64,000 bases of DNA from NCBI RefSeq assembly GCF_000219915.2, contig NC_017964.1:1798001-1862000 (forward strand), given 5' to 3'. Positions 18,718 through 29,397 of this stretch are shown here, in pieces. A model generated the notes under the pieces. It did not search any database and was not told where the DNA came from. It saw only the letters and a list, made by a program, of their open reading frames with translations. Made by a program: the position numbers and the translations under genes. Source of the stretch: Advenella kashmirensis WT001. Its GTDB lineage: Bacteria; Pseudomonadota; Gammaproteobacteria; Burkholderiales; Burkholderiaceae_B. Each line of letters starts with the position of its first letter. Position 1 is the first letter of the stretch.

Positions 18718-19944
18718 TTATTGCAACGCACGCAGGATTTTCTGCCCGGCGCGTCCGTCCGGCGTCAGCCCAAGCTTGCTTTGCTCTGTTTTGATGGCCT
18801 CGCGCGTTTTGCTGCCGATCAGACCGTCGGGTTCACCGATATCGTAGCCTCGGCCCAGCAGGGCTTTTTGCAGCGTTACCCGGTCGGCTCGCGACAGGCC
18901 GGGGTCGTCCGTGGGCCAGGCGGTAACAAAGGGGCCCGCGCCGCGCAGCCGATCACTTAAATGCGCAATGGCCAGGGCGTAGCTTTCGGCCGCGTTATAG
19001 CCATAAATCACGTCGAAATTTCGAAATACCAGGAATGCTGGTCCGGCAGCGCCCGCTGGCGTCAGCAGGCCCGCTTTCTGGTTGCCTGAAACACGCGCAT
19101 CCAGCGGCTGGCCGTCTATGGTCGTGACACCTCGCGCAGCCCAGGTCGAGATGGATTTTTTATTACGTCGGCCTTCACCCGCCGTGTTCATGCCGGCAGG
19201 CAGGCGCACTTCAAATCCCCAGGGTTGTCCGGTCTGCCAGCCGCCCTTGGCAAGAAAGTTGGCGGTCGATGCCAGCGCATCAGCCGAGTTGTCCATCAGG
19301 TCGCGGCGCCCGTCGCCATCGAAATCCACGGCCAGCCGCTCAAAGGTGGAGGGCATAAATTGCGTGTGTCCGAAAGCGCCCGCCCAGGAACCGACCAGGC
19401 GCTGCGGTTGGATGTCGCCTGATTGCAGAATCCGTAGCGTGGCAAAAAATTCTTTCTGAAAGTAGGCCTGTCGACGTCCGTAACAACTGAGCGTGCCTAG
19501 CGCCTGTACCAGCGGATATTTACCCTGTGTCTGTCCGAAGTTGCTTTCTACACCCCAGACCGCCACGACCGTGGCCGGGTCTACGCCGTATTGTGCAGAT
19601 ACACGCTGTAATACATCGGCATGGCGGGTAAGGTTGCTTTTGCCTTCACTAACCCGTTGCTCATCCACCAACCCGGCCAGATAGTCCCAGATTGGCTGGC
19701 GAAATTCCGGCTGGTAATTGAGCTTTTCCAGAATACTCATATCCGGCGTGACGCCCTGGGTAAACCGGGCAAAGGATTGCGTGGAAATACCGGCGCGGGC
19801 TGCCTGTGGTTGCAGTTTTTGCAGGCATGCGGCAAAATCGCCGCCGTTTTGTGCAAACGCCGCGCCCGGAATGCCAATTGTAATTAATATGGCAAGCCGC
19901 TGCAGTGAGCGAGAATGAGAACGGCGCGAGCGGCTGATAGGCAT
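18718..19944 (-). CDS. lytic murein transglycosylase, MltB-like (SLT_2 family) with peptidoglycan-binding domain
   Basis: The enzyme cleaves peptidoglycan between MurNAc and GlcNAc to form 1,6-anhydro ends. ATG 19944 has AGGAG nine bases upstream and opens a signal peptide (LAILITIGIPGAAFAQ). The catalytic domain has VVAVWGVESNFGQTQGKYPL, with the catalytic Glu in GVES, and GAFGHTQFMPSTF, FDGDGRRDLMDN and FAYNAAESYALAI-like segments. The C-terminal 60 residues form a PG_binding_1 domain (ADRVTLQKALLGRGYDIGEPDG). It stands alone beside the tRNA gene. Confidence 0.88.
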   Translation of the reverse strand: MPISRSRRSHSRSLQRLAILITIGIPGAAFAQNGGDFAACLQKLQPQAARAGISTQSFARFTQGVTPDMSILEKLNYQPEFRQPIWDYLAGLVDEQRVSEGKSNLTRHADVLQRVSAQYGVDPATVVAVWGVESNFGQTQGKYPLVQALGTLSCYGRRQAYFQKEFFATLRILQSGDIQPQRLVGSWAGAFGHTQFMPSTFERLAVDFDGDGRRDLMDNSADALASTANFLAKGGWQTGQPWGFEVRLPAGMNTAGEGRRNKKSISTWAARGVTTIDGQPLDARVSGNQKAGLLTPAGAAGPAFLVFRNFDVIYGYNAAESYALAIAHLSDRLRGAGPFVTAWPTDDPGLSRADRVTLQKALLGRGYDIGEPDGLIGSKTREAIKTEQSKLGLTPDGRAGQKILRALQ

Positions 19945-20115
19945 GAATACTGCTCCTGATTGTGATCGAATCGTGTAATGGATTGAAGTCAAATTCTAAC
20001 GTATGTGCCATTTTGTTTGTGATTTCATGTGTTTGGCGGAAAACATGGGTAAAATTGACCGCAGTTCGTTAGAATCAGTATCCATTATCCTATTCACTCG
20101 TTGAGATTGCATTGT

Positions 20116-22324
20116 ATGAAGTTGAAAGTATTGGCAACGGCTCTGGCACTTCTGGCTACCTCGGCCTGTGTATACGCCGACTCAGAAGCGCTGAACCGTA
20201 TCGAACGGCTTGAGCAGTCGCAATCCACGCAGCATCAGTTGCTGGTTCAGAACAGCAGCCCTTCGGCCAATGCTTCTAAAGCGCCGGTCTCGCAGAAGAA
20301 GCCCGAGAAAAAAGCGCTGGAACCCACCGTCGATCAGGCCAAGGCTGCCATTATCGTGGCCAATATCCTGACGCGCTTTGAGTATGACAAGAAGCCGCTG
20401 GACGAGAATATGTCGCATGCGGTATTCAAGGAATACCTCAAAATGATGGATCCGGCAAAGTTGTATCTGCTCAAGTCGGACATCGATGAATTCGAGCCGG
20501 TGCGCCAGAATATTCACACCATGCTGATGACCGGTCGTCTTGCGCCGGCGTTTGCCATGTTTGAAAAATATCGCGATCGTGTTGAACAACGATTCGATCA
20601 TGCTCTGGCCCTGCTGGATAAGCCGTTTAACTTTGACGTTGAAGAATCCTTCAATCTGGATCGCAAGAAAGCGGAATGGGCGACTTCTGAACAGCAGATC
20701 AACGATCTGTGGCGCAAGCGGGTCAAGAATGATTATCTGCGTTTGAAACTGGCCGGCAGCAAAGACAGCGTCATTGTCGAGAAACTCAAAAAGCGCTATA
20801 TAAACAATCGCAACCAGATCATGCGCATGAACGGCGAAGACGTTGCCGAGATGTTCCTGAATGCCTACGGCAACAGCACCGATCCACATACGTCATATTA
20901 CAGCCCCAGCTCTGCAAAAAATTTCGACGTACAAATCAGCCTGTCGGTAGAGGCATTGGCGCCGTCTTGCAAAAGCGCGATGAATACGGACAAATCCGTG
21001 AAGTGGTGCCCGGTGGCCCGGCAGCCAAATCCGGCAAACTCAATCCGGGCGATCGCATTGTAGCGGTTGGCCAGGGTGAATCGGGCCCCATGGAAGACGT
21101 GGTCGACTGGCGTCTGGATGATATCGTCAAGCTGATTCGCGGCAAGCGCGGCACAACGGTGCGTATTGAGATCATTCCGGCCGAAAGGGGCATGGAAGGC
21201 AAGCACACGACGGTTTCTATCGTCCGCCAGAGAGTAACCATGGAAGATCAGGCCGCCCGCTATCGTATCTATGAAGCGGGGGCCGATGGTGATAAGCGCA
21301 AGGTTGGCATCATCACGATCCCCAGCTTCTACGAAGATTTTGACGCGAAAGCGCGCGGTGAAAGCAATTACAAAAGCCTGACCCGCGATGTCCGGGTGAT
21401 TCTTGAAAAGCTTGAAAAGGAAGGCGTGGACGGCGTTCTGCTGGATCTGCGCAACAATGGTGGCGGTTCGCTGAGCGAAGCGGCCAACCTGAGTGGTCTG
21501 TTCCTGGGCGGCCCCAATCCGATCGTGCAGGTCAGTACCGCCGAGGGAACCACGTCCAATGTTCGCAGTGCAACGGGCAAAATCGTCTGGAACAAACCGG
21601 TAGGGGTCATGGTCAATCGCATTTCGGCCTCTGCATCGGAAATTTTTGCCGCTGTAATTCAGGATTATGGGCGCGGCGTCGTCATTGGTGATCCGACATG
21701 GGGCAAAGGCTCCGTGCAGACCATTCGAGGTCTGGATGAGTTTTTGCGGCGACATGAAGGCGAGGAGCTGGGGTCGCTCAAATGGACCATCCAGAAATTC
21801 TTCCGTGTCAACGGCAGCTCTACGCAGGCAAAGGGTGTTGTACCCGATATCGTGTTCCCGTCAGCCTTTGATCCTACTGAACTGGGCGAGTCCAGTTATG
21901 AGAACGCGATGCCATGGAGTAAAATCGCGCCGACCAAGTACAGTGGATACGATTCGCTCGCTGAAAAAATCGGACCACTCAAAACCATGCACGAGCAGCG
22001 TACGCAGCAATCGGAAAGCTGGAAGCTGTTGCTAGACGAGTTGGCATACGCCCGCAAGACATCCGACAAGAAAGTTATTTCACTGCGTTATGCCACACGT
22101 TTGGAAGAGCGTGAAAAAATGTCCATGGAACAGTCACAGTTTGAAGAGCGCCGTAAAAAACTGGGTGAATCCGATGTTAACTCTTTCCGTCTTGATGATG
22201 GCCTGGCAGCAGGGGAAGCAATCTGACGCAAGAGCTGGCGGACGAGAAAAAACGTAAGGAAAGCCTGGATATTGCTATCAAGGAAGCTGCCAACATCGTG
22301 GCGGATCTGGCAAAACAGAAGTAG
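20116..22324 (+). CDS. prc: tail-specific periplasmic protease Prc/Tsp, S41 family (two one-base frameshifts)
   Basis: Prc degrades periplasmic proteins from their C-termini and trims cell-wall enzymes. ATG 20116 opens a signal peptide (MKLKVLATALALLATSA). The N-terminal helical domain, the PDZ domain (IREVVPGGPAAKSGKLNPGDRIVAV) and the S41 core follow. The core has GVLLDLRNNGGGS, the serine region RISASASEIFAA and the lysine region DPTWGKGSVQT. The frame shifts near 20952 (GAGGC to GAG GGC restores VEGIGAVLQKRDEY). It shifts again near 22219, where GEA continues as LTQELADEKKRKES to a stop at 22324. Repaired length is about 736 residues. Confidence 0.9.
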
Positions 22325-22364
22325 TCTTTCGGCGCATTTGGTTACAACGATTCACAACTCGCGC

Positions 22365-22406
22365 AAACAGACATATCGCATTTACCCGTACGATATGTCT
22401 GTTTTT
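22365..22406 (+). terminator. rho-independent terminator after prc
   Basis: A perfect 14-bp stem (AAACAGACATATCG / CGATATGTCTGTTT) with a 12-base loop ends in a T run. The A-rich left arm means it may also work on the other strand. Confidence 0.88.
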
Positions 22407-22452
22407 GCAATCGAGCAGGCAGATACCCGTGCTGATTCCGTTTCCAAAGCTG

Positions 22453-23602
22453 ATGCAGTGTGCACTCATCGTCGCTACGATGAGTGTCTTCTATCCAGGC
22501 GTAACTCAAGCCCAGGAACCGTCCGCAAACCCCGCGCTGACCGTGACGGTGCAAACAGTCAATTCCACACAGATCATCCCCGGTTTTGGGGCCACCGGCA
22601 ATGTTCGCGCCTGGCATGATGCCAGCGTCAGCGCCCAGACCAGCGGTCTTCGGCTCAAAGCGCTGTACGCTGATGTGGGCGATAGAGTCAAAGTGGGACA
22701 GATGCTGGCGGAATTTGAAGATACCTCCAGTCGGGGCGATCTGACCCAGGCTGAGGCGCTGCTTGGCAGGTCACGTCCAGGCGTCGCTGGATACGGCCAG
22801 GCGAAATGCAGACCGTATCCGGAAAATCCGCGGCAGCGGCGCCATCAGTCAATCCGAAGTAGACCAGGCCCTGTCAGGTGAAAAAAATGCCATGGCCGAC
22901 GTCACTGCTGCCAAGGCGGCACTGCAAACCCAGACACAACGCAGCTCCTATACGAAATTGCTGGCGCCCTCCGATGGCGTCATTTCGGTGCGTAACGCGG
23001 TTATCGGTGCTGTGGTCAATCCAGGTCAGGAAATTTTTCATCTGGTTGTCGATAACCGCCTGGAGTGGCAGGCGCAACTGGGTATGCGCAATCTCATGCA
23101 GGTTAGTGAAGGCATGCCGGTGCAGCTTGTTTTGCCAAATGACCGAAGGGTAGCGGGGCGGGTGCGGCAGATCGGCCCCACGTTGGATGAGCAGACGCGC
23201 CAGGGTATTGTTTATGTTGATCTGGCATCTGATCCGCAATTGCGCGCCGGCATGTTCTTGCGAGGGCGCTTTGAGTTGCCGCTTAAACAGGGGCTGACGG
23301 TGCCGCGTCAGGCGCTGGTGCTGCGTGATGGATTCTATTTTGTTTTTGTGCTCGGAAACGACAATAAGGTCGCGCAAACCAAGGTACAACTCGGTGGCGC
23401 AGTCAGCAATACGATAGAGGTAACAGCGGGTCTGCGCGAAGGCGATCGGGTCGTGACGCAAGGCGCGGCGTTTCTGAATGACCAGGATACAGTGCGGGTG
23501 GTCCAGACCGCAGCGGCGCCGTCTGCTGATGAGACTCGCAAACCGGCAGGCACTGGACCTGATTCGCCGGCCGCATCTGCTACCGGTCCCTCCGAGAACT
23601 GA
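22453..23602 (+). CDS. RND efflux pump periplasmic adaptor (AcrA/MexE family; one-base insertion)
   Basis: The adaptor links an inner-membrane RND pump to an outer-membrane channel. I take ATG 22453, which begins a signal peptide ending GVTQAQ; an earlier TTG at 22405 lies inside the prc terminator. The lipoyl-type segment is VSAQTSGLRLKALYADVGDRVKVGQ. A helical hairpin follows, then SYTKLLAPSDGVISVRNAVIGAVVNPG, a beta-barrel and the membrane-proximal domain. The frame changes near 22763, where one extra T must be removed (CTGCTTGG to CTGCTGG) to give ALLAGHVQASLDTARRN. The C-terminus is Ala/Pro-rich. The pump gene begins three bases on. Confidence 0.85.
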
Positions 23603-23604
23603 AC

Positions 23605-26600
23605 ATGAACGTTTCTGCGTGGTCGATAAAAAACCCGTTGCCTGCATGCATGTTGTTCGTGCTGCTGACATTGATGGGGCTGTATTCGTTTCATGCAATG
23701 CGGATCCAGAATTTTCCGGACATCGATCTGCCTACGGTGGTGGTCACGACCGTCCTGGAAGGGGCAACGCCAAGCCAGCTTGAGAATGATGTCGCTCGCA
23801 AGATCGAGGATAATCTGGCAACGGTGCAGGGCATAGATCATGTCTTTAGCACCTTGCAGGATGGCGTGGCGACCATTACTGCGCAGTTTGAACTGGAAAA
23901 ACCCATACAGGAAGCGGTGGATGACGTACGCTCGTCAGTGGCTTCGGTGCGCAATGAGTTGCCGGCCAATACCGAGGAACCCATCGTCACCAAACTGGAT
24001 CTGGCGCAGCAGCCGATCCTGGCATTCACCGTCAGTTCCTCGCGTCGTGATGTAACGGATGTGTCCTGGCTGGTAGACAATACCATTGCCCGTAAACTGC
24101 TCACGGTCTCTGGCGTTGGCAAGGTCAGCCGGGTGGGCGGGCGTGACCGGCAGGTACGCGTAGACATGGACCCGGTGCTATTGCAAGGGTTGGGTGCAAC
24201 GGTTGCCGACGTCTCCCGGCAGCTCAAATCTGTGCAGCAGGAACAGTCGGGGGGCAAGGCTGAGCTGGGTCTGCAGAAGCAACCCATTCGTACGCTGGCG
24301 CCGTAAAAAGCGCGGCAGAGCTGGAAGATTTGCGCATACCACTGAGCAACGGCAAAGTCATTACATTGGGCGAAGTGGCTACCGTGCGCGATAGTTTTGC
24401 CGACCCGGTCACGGCTGCATTTCTTGATGGCAAGCCTGTCGTGGCGTTCGAAGTGGCACGCAGTCGCGGGGCGGGAGAGGTCGATGTCGGGCGGGGCGTG
24501 ATGCAGGCGCTGGAGCAGATCAAGGCGCAGTATCCCGATCTGACCTTCCGCACAGCATTCGATATGGTGGAGCCGGTCCAGTCTGAATATGACGGGGCCA
24601 TGACTATGCTGTACGAGGGCGCGTTGCTGGCGGTGCTGGCCGTCTGGCTGTTTTTGCGCGATATCAGGCGACCCTGGTATCGGCCGTCGCTTTGCCCTTG
24701 TCCATCATACCGGCATTTGTCGGCATGTATTTCTTTGGATTTACGATCAATGGCGTCACGCTGCTGGCTTTGTCCCTGGTGGTTGGTATTCTGGTGGATG
24801 ACGCGATTGTTGAGGTCGAGAATATCGTGCGACACCTGCAGTCGGGTAAGTCTCCCTATCGCGCCGCGATGGAGGCGGCCGATGAAATTGGCCTTGCCGT
24901 CGTGGCCACCACCTTTACCCTGATTGCCGTGTTTTTGCCTACGGCTTTTATGAGCGGTATTGCCGGCAAGTTCTTCAAGCAATTTGGCTGGACGGCCGCC
25001 ATGGCTGTCTTTGCTTCCCTGGTCGTGGCCCGTATGCTCACACCCATGATGTGTGCCTACATTTTGAAAGGCAAGAAACAGGTGCCCAAAGATCCGGCAT
25101 GGATGAGGCTTTATATGAAGTGGGTGGATCGCTCGCTGCGGCATCGATGGGTTACCGTATTTATTGCTGGTCTGTTCTTTGTTGGTTCGATCGTTATTAT
25201 TCCGCTACTGCCTACGGGCTTCATGCCTGCCGATGATCTGTCGCAGACGCAAGTCTATGTGGAAATGCAGCCGGGCACGCCATTGTCGCAAACCGAGAAG
25301 ACGGCCGAGCGGGTGCGCCAGCTGGTCATGGAAAATCCATCGGTGCGGTCGGTGTACACCAGTATTGGTGGCGGGGCGGCGGGGGGCGATCCATTTGCCG
25401 GCGGCCAGACCCAGGAAGAGCGCAAGGCCACGTTGACGGTGCTGTTGCAGGCGCGCAACGAGCGGCCGGTCAAGCAGGAGATTGAGGCTGATATTCGCCG
25501 GCGCCTGCAAGTCGTTCCGGGCGTGCGGCTCAAAGTGGGACTGGGCGGCTCGGGCGAGAAATATATGCTGGTGCTCTCAAGCGAGCAGCCCGATGTGCTG
25601 TTGCAGACCGCACTACAGGTTGGACGACAACTGCGGTCTATAGAGGGGCTGGGTAATATCTCGTCCTCGGCCAGCCTGATTCGTCCGGAAATAGAAGTGC
25701 ATCCGCGTTTCGATGATGCGGCGCAACTGGGTGTCACCAGTGCGGCAATGGCCGATACCCTGCGTGTTGCCACGGCCGGCGACTTTGAAGTGGCATTGTC
25801 CAAACTCAATCTGGATCAGCGCCAGATTCCGATCGTGGTTGCACTGGAAAAATGGGCAATCAAAGACCTGGATTTCATTGAGAATTTACGCGTGCCCGGT
25901 GCAAACGGGCCGGTGCCGTTAAGCAGCGTGGCCGATGTACGCCTGGGTGGTGGTCCGGCGGTCATCAATCGCTATGATCGGGCCCGTAATATCACATTTG
26001 AAATTGAACTTTCGGGCATCGCGCTGGGCGACGTGGTCAAGCAGGTAAGGCAGTTACCTGCCATGAAGTCGTTACCCGCCAGCGTGGCAGTCATCGATAT
26101 CGGCGATGCCGAGGTCATGGAAGAATTGTTCCAGAGTTTTGGGCTGGCGATTGTCATTGGGATTGTCTGCATTTATATTGTCCTGGTGCTGCTTTTCAAG
26201 CAGTTTCTTCAGCCGTTGACAATCCTGGCCGCGTTGCCGCTATCGTTGGGTGGTGCTTTCGTGGGCCTGCTGCTGGCCGACAAGAGTTTTTCCATGCCGT
26301 CGCTGATCGGTCTGATCATGCTCATGGGGATTGCGACCAAAAACTCGATTCTGCTGGTCGAATATGCGATTCTGGCGATCAAGGAAAAGGGCATGACGCG
26401 CCTGGACGCGCTTCGGGATGCCTGCCACAAGCGCGCTCGTCCGATTTTGATGACCACCCTTGCCATGGGCGCCGGCATGGTGCCGCTGGCCGTTGGTTGG
26501 GGTGCTGCAGATCCGGCCTTTCGTTCACCAATGGCCATCGCCGTGCTCGGAGGCTGATTACATCCACGTTTCTGAGCTTGCTGGTGATTCCGGCGGTGTT

Positions 26601-26670
26601 CCTGATTGTGGACGATGTAAGTGGCTTTTTCCGACGCCATACGGGTAAATTGTTCAATGATCCGGAGTGA
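23605..26670 (+). CDS. RND efflux inner-membrane pump (AcrB/MdtB-C family; three one-base frameshifts)
   Basis: This proton-driven multidrug or metabolite exporter has 12 membrane segments and two large periplasmic loops. Motifs include the N-terminal NVSAWSIKNPLPACM, NFPDIDLPTVVVTT, the TM4 proton-relay region VVGILVDDAIVEVENIV (Asp-Asp), and GIATKNSILLVEYAI in the second half. The coding sequence is broken near 24302 (LAP then VKSAAELEDL), near 24667 (RDIR then ATLVSAVALPLSIIP) and near 26547 (VLGG then LITSTFLSLLVIP), each repaired by one added base. It ends at 26670. Repaired length is about 1,022 residues, normal for the family. Substrates cannot be inferred. Confidence 0.88.
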
Positions 26671-26810
26671 GGTATGGCCGTGGCTATGCCTGGTGCGGCA
26701 GCAGTGTGACAAAGAGGCGCAGCCACTTTCAGCAGCCGGTACAAGCGCGGCAACCAGTGCCGTAGCGGTAGAGGACAACACGAAAGGGGATAGACAAGGG
26801 TGATCGGACA

Positions 26811-27779
26811 ATGAACATTGTGCTTTTCGGAAAAACCGGCCAGGTGGGGCGAGCGTTGCAACCGGTGCTGGCACCGTTGGGGCAGGTCATTGCGCCAGAC
26901 AGGCCGCGGCACGCGTCAGGGCAGTCAGTGGTATCGGCTGAATCGGCCAATCGGCATGAACCTTGGCAGGCCGATTTCCTGGATCCGGCGTGTTTGTACG
27001 AGCGCACGCTTGCCTTATCGCCTGATGTGATCGTCAATGCGGCCGCCTACACCGCCGTTGAGGAGGCCGAAAACAATCAGGCCACCGCCTTGCTGGTTAA
27101 TGCCCAAGCGCCGGCGGTATTGGCGCGGGCAGCTGCTCAATGTGGCGCCTTGTTAATCCATTATTCCACTGACTACGTTTTTGACGGCAGCGGAACACGG
27201 CCCTGGAACGAGACTGATATTGCCCGACCGGTTAATGTTTATGGGCACAGCAAACTGGCTGCAGATCAGGCAATTGCGCGCAGTGGTTGCAGGCACCTGA
27301 TCTTTCGGACCAGTTGGGTATATGGTCGCCAGGGCCGTGGTTTTCTGCAGCAAATGATGCAACTGGCTATGCGCCGTCAGTGCTTGCGGGTGGTAAACGA
27401 CCAGATCGGCGCGCCGACCAGTGCATGTTTGATCGCTGAAATTACTGCCGCGGTACTTAATAAATATCGTAGGCATCCGGCGGCGATTGAAGACGGTTTA
27501 TATCACCTGGCAGCTAGCGGAGAAACCAGCTGGTTCGGCTATGCCTGCCATGTTTTTGCACGCATGCGCGCCAACGGGCTGGATCTGGCGCTGGATCGTG
27601 TCGTGCCGGTTAGCACACTGGAATACGGCAGCGCTGTACGGCGACCGTTGAATAGCAGGCTGAACACCAGCAAGCTGGCCGGTACTTTCGGCCTGTCGCT
27701 GCCCTGCTGGCAGCAGGGCGTTGACGCTACTGTGGATGCGCTATGCGTGGAGGCCAGGGATGGTCGCTTCCTATTGTGA
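26811..27779 (+). CDS. rfbD: dTDP-4-dehydrorhamnose reductase
   Basis: The enzyme is the last step of dTDP-L-rhamnose synthesis: NADPH reduces dTDP-4-keto-rhamnose. The 322-residue protein has the Rossmann start MNIVLFGKTGQVGRAL, the VNAAAYTAVEEAE segment, the STDYVFDG active-site Thr/Asp stretch, and the catalytic YGHSK (Tyr-x-x-x-Lys, about 147-151). NDQIGAPTSA is also typical. The partner genes rmlA, rmlB and rmlC are not in the window. It converges on and overlaps the next gene by 9 bases. Confidence 0.88.
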   Translation: MNIVLFGKTGQVGRALQPVLAPLGQVIAPDRPRHASGQSVVSAESANRHEPWQADFLDPACLYERTLALSPDVIVNAAAYTAVEEAENNQATALLVNAQAPAVLARAAAQCGALLIHYSTDYVFDGSGTRPWNETDIARPVNVYGHSKLAADQAIARSGCRHLIFRTSWVYGRQGRGFLQQMMQLAMRRQCLRVVNDQIGAPTSACLIAEITAAVLNKYRRHPAAIEDGLYHLAASGETSWFGYACHVFARMRANGLDLALDRVVPVSTLEYGSAVRRPLNSRLNTSKLAGTFGLSLPCWQQGVDATVDALCVEARDGRFLL

Positions 27780-28565
27780 TGATGGGCCTGCGATGGCCGG
27801 TTTCAGGTCATAGAAAATCTTGCCTGCATCAATAAATTTGTAAAGCATGCTCTCGACGCAGACAGTCTGTCCCTGCTGGTTCAGCTGACGCATGGACTCG
27901 AGCATCTCCTGCAATAAAGCGATAAAAGACGGCACCAGCGCCGTATCCATGCTCCAGTAGCCATTGGAAAACTGCAGCGCCAGTGCGCCGGCGGCATTGG
28001 CGGCCAGTGTTGCGTTTGGAAATACGTAGCGTTCCTGAGCTCTGTCGGCAAAGTGCACGGTATCGCTTGCTGCCGACACCAGTTGTACGCCGGGCGACAT
28101 TTTGAATACTCTTTTGAACGATTTGTACAGATCATGGTGTTGCCCGACTTGCAGAAACCATTGCAGGCACGTCAGTTCACTGAAGGCGGCAATCGTCTGG
28201 TGGCTGCCCAGAGTGCGATCAAAGCCCTGAATCTGTTCGTTGCCAGCATAACTCATGAGGTAGTCAACCTGCTCAATCAAGGCATCATGCTGCGGCTGGG
28301 ACAAGGGATAGGCAGAATACTCCACGAGTGCGATGCGCGAGCCGGGTGCGTGGGTGTTAATGCTGGCGATTGTGGCCATTAGATTGTCATAGCTTTGCGT
28401 CGCCTGACTGCCAGCGGCTTGCGCATGGCCGTTATCATGCGTGTGCTCGCCCGATGCGCCGTTACCGGCCCGATCGCCGACTTGCTGCAGGCCTGCGCTG
28501 CCAGCATAAGGCGCGTTGGTGGCGCTGGTAATAATGAAAAGCGCGTTTGTGCTAGTATCTGTCAT
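27771..28565 (-). CDS. unrecognised protein
   Basis: The 264-residue soluble protein has no signal peptide. After ALFIITSATNAPYAG comes a Gly/His-rich insert (about 25-55), then DNLMATIASINTHAPGSRIALVEYSAYPL. This order, an ITSA strand followed by a 'many attempts' helix and a strand ending in E-x-S, resembles uncharacterised nucleotide-sugar-related or virus-like proteins I vaguely recall. I cannot name the family. The rest is helical with a CLQWFLQ segment. It overlaps rfbD tail to tail, so a link with surface sugars is possible but unproven. Confidence 0.6.
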   Translation of the reverse strand: MTDTSTNALFIITSATNAPYAGSAGLQQVGDRAGNGASGEHTHDNGHAQAAGSQATQSYDNLMATIASINTHAPGSRIALVEYSAYPLSQPQHDALIEQVDYLMSYAGNEQIQGFDRTLGSHQTIAAFSELTCLQWFLQVGQHHDLYKSFKRVFKMSPGVQLVSAASDTVHFADRAQERYVFPNATLAANAAGALALQFSNGYWSMDTALVPSFIALLQEMLESMRQLNQQGQTVCVESMLYKFIDAGKIFYDLKPAIAGPSSQ

Positions 28566-28771
28566 GAGTAAGTGCCGCGGACACTATGGCCCGGAATAAT
28601 GCCAAGTAAACCGGCTATTTTAGCAAGTTACGCAAGCTTGGGCTGCCCCAAGTGCCGCTGCCGGGTAAATGGGGCACGATCCCTTCTGCGCAATCGCTTA
28701 AACACGACACCTTAAACACGAACTGTTCACTCGCCTGTGCTTATGATAACTACCCCGGAATGCTTTTCTAT

Positions 28772-29323
28772 ATGAACGACATCAGCCAGATTGAAAATCG
28801 TGTGCGCCGATGGCTTGAAAAAGCCGTCATCGGCCTCAATCTTTGTCCTTTCGCCAAAAGTGTTTATGTCAAAGACCAGGTTCGGATTGCTATATGTCAT
28901 GCGCAGGACAAACATACGCTAACGGCACAGTTATACGAGGAGTTGCAGTTGCTGGCCAGTACGCCGGCGCAACAGACAGACACCACGCTGCTGGTTGTGC
29001 CCTCTATGTTCGAGCAGTTTAGCGATTTTAACGATTATCTGGATATTGCCGAAGCGGTGCTGGATGAGCTGGAACTGGTCGGTGAAATACAACTTGCGAG
29101 TTTTCATCCTGCATATCAGTTTGCCGACACCGAACCGGACGACCTAAGCAACTATACCAACCGTGCACCGTATCCGATTTTGCATCTGTTGCGTGAAGAC
29201 AGCCTGGATAAGGCTGCAGAGCAGTACCCGGATGCCAGTGTGATTTTTCAGCGCAATATCGACGTGGTCCGGGCGCTGGGGCACGAGGGATGGCATCGGC
29301 TGTTGCAGGATGATCAAGAGTAA
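28772..29323 (+). CDS. DUF1415-family protein
   Basis: ATG 28772 gives the typical start (MNDISQIENRVRRWLEKAVIGLNLCPFAKSV). The N-terminal NLCPFA segment, LLVVPSMFEQFSDFNDYLDIAE and the FHPAYQFADTEPDDLSNYTNRAPYP core match DUF1415 proteins, which are about 185 residues and of unknown role. The conserved Cys and the HP...F...D/E residues suggest an enzyme or metal site; this is inference. The permuted tmRNA gene follows. Confidence 0.8.
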   Translation: MNDISQIENRVRRWLEKAVIGLNLCPFAKSVYVKDQVRIAICHAQDKHTLTAQLYEELQLLASTPAQQTDTTLLVVPSMFEQFSDFNDYLDIAEAVLDELELVGEIQLASFHPAYQFADTEPDDLSNYTNRAPYPILHLLREDSLDKAAEQYPDASVIFQRNIDVVRALGHEGWHRLLQDDQE

Positions 29324-29397
29324 CCTATTGAAATGCAATAGCTTTTCTAGTGATTGTGGTATTGTGGATTGTGCATGGTTTGTGGTATTATGTAATC

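Noticed and set aside
20182..20889. 235-residue antisense frame inside prc
   Set aside because: Shadow of a GC-biased coding gene; no support of its own.
22405..22452. TTG start for the RND adaptor
   Set aside because: It lies inside the prc terminator hairpin; the ATG at 22453 begins a plausible signal peptide.
24224..25144. 306-residue antisense frame inside the RND pump gene
   Set aside because: Its codons are the mirror of conserved AcrB-family segments on the plus strand; no start signal.
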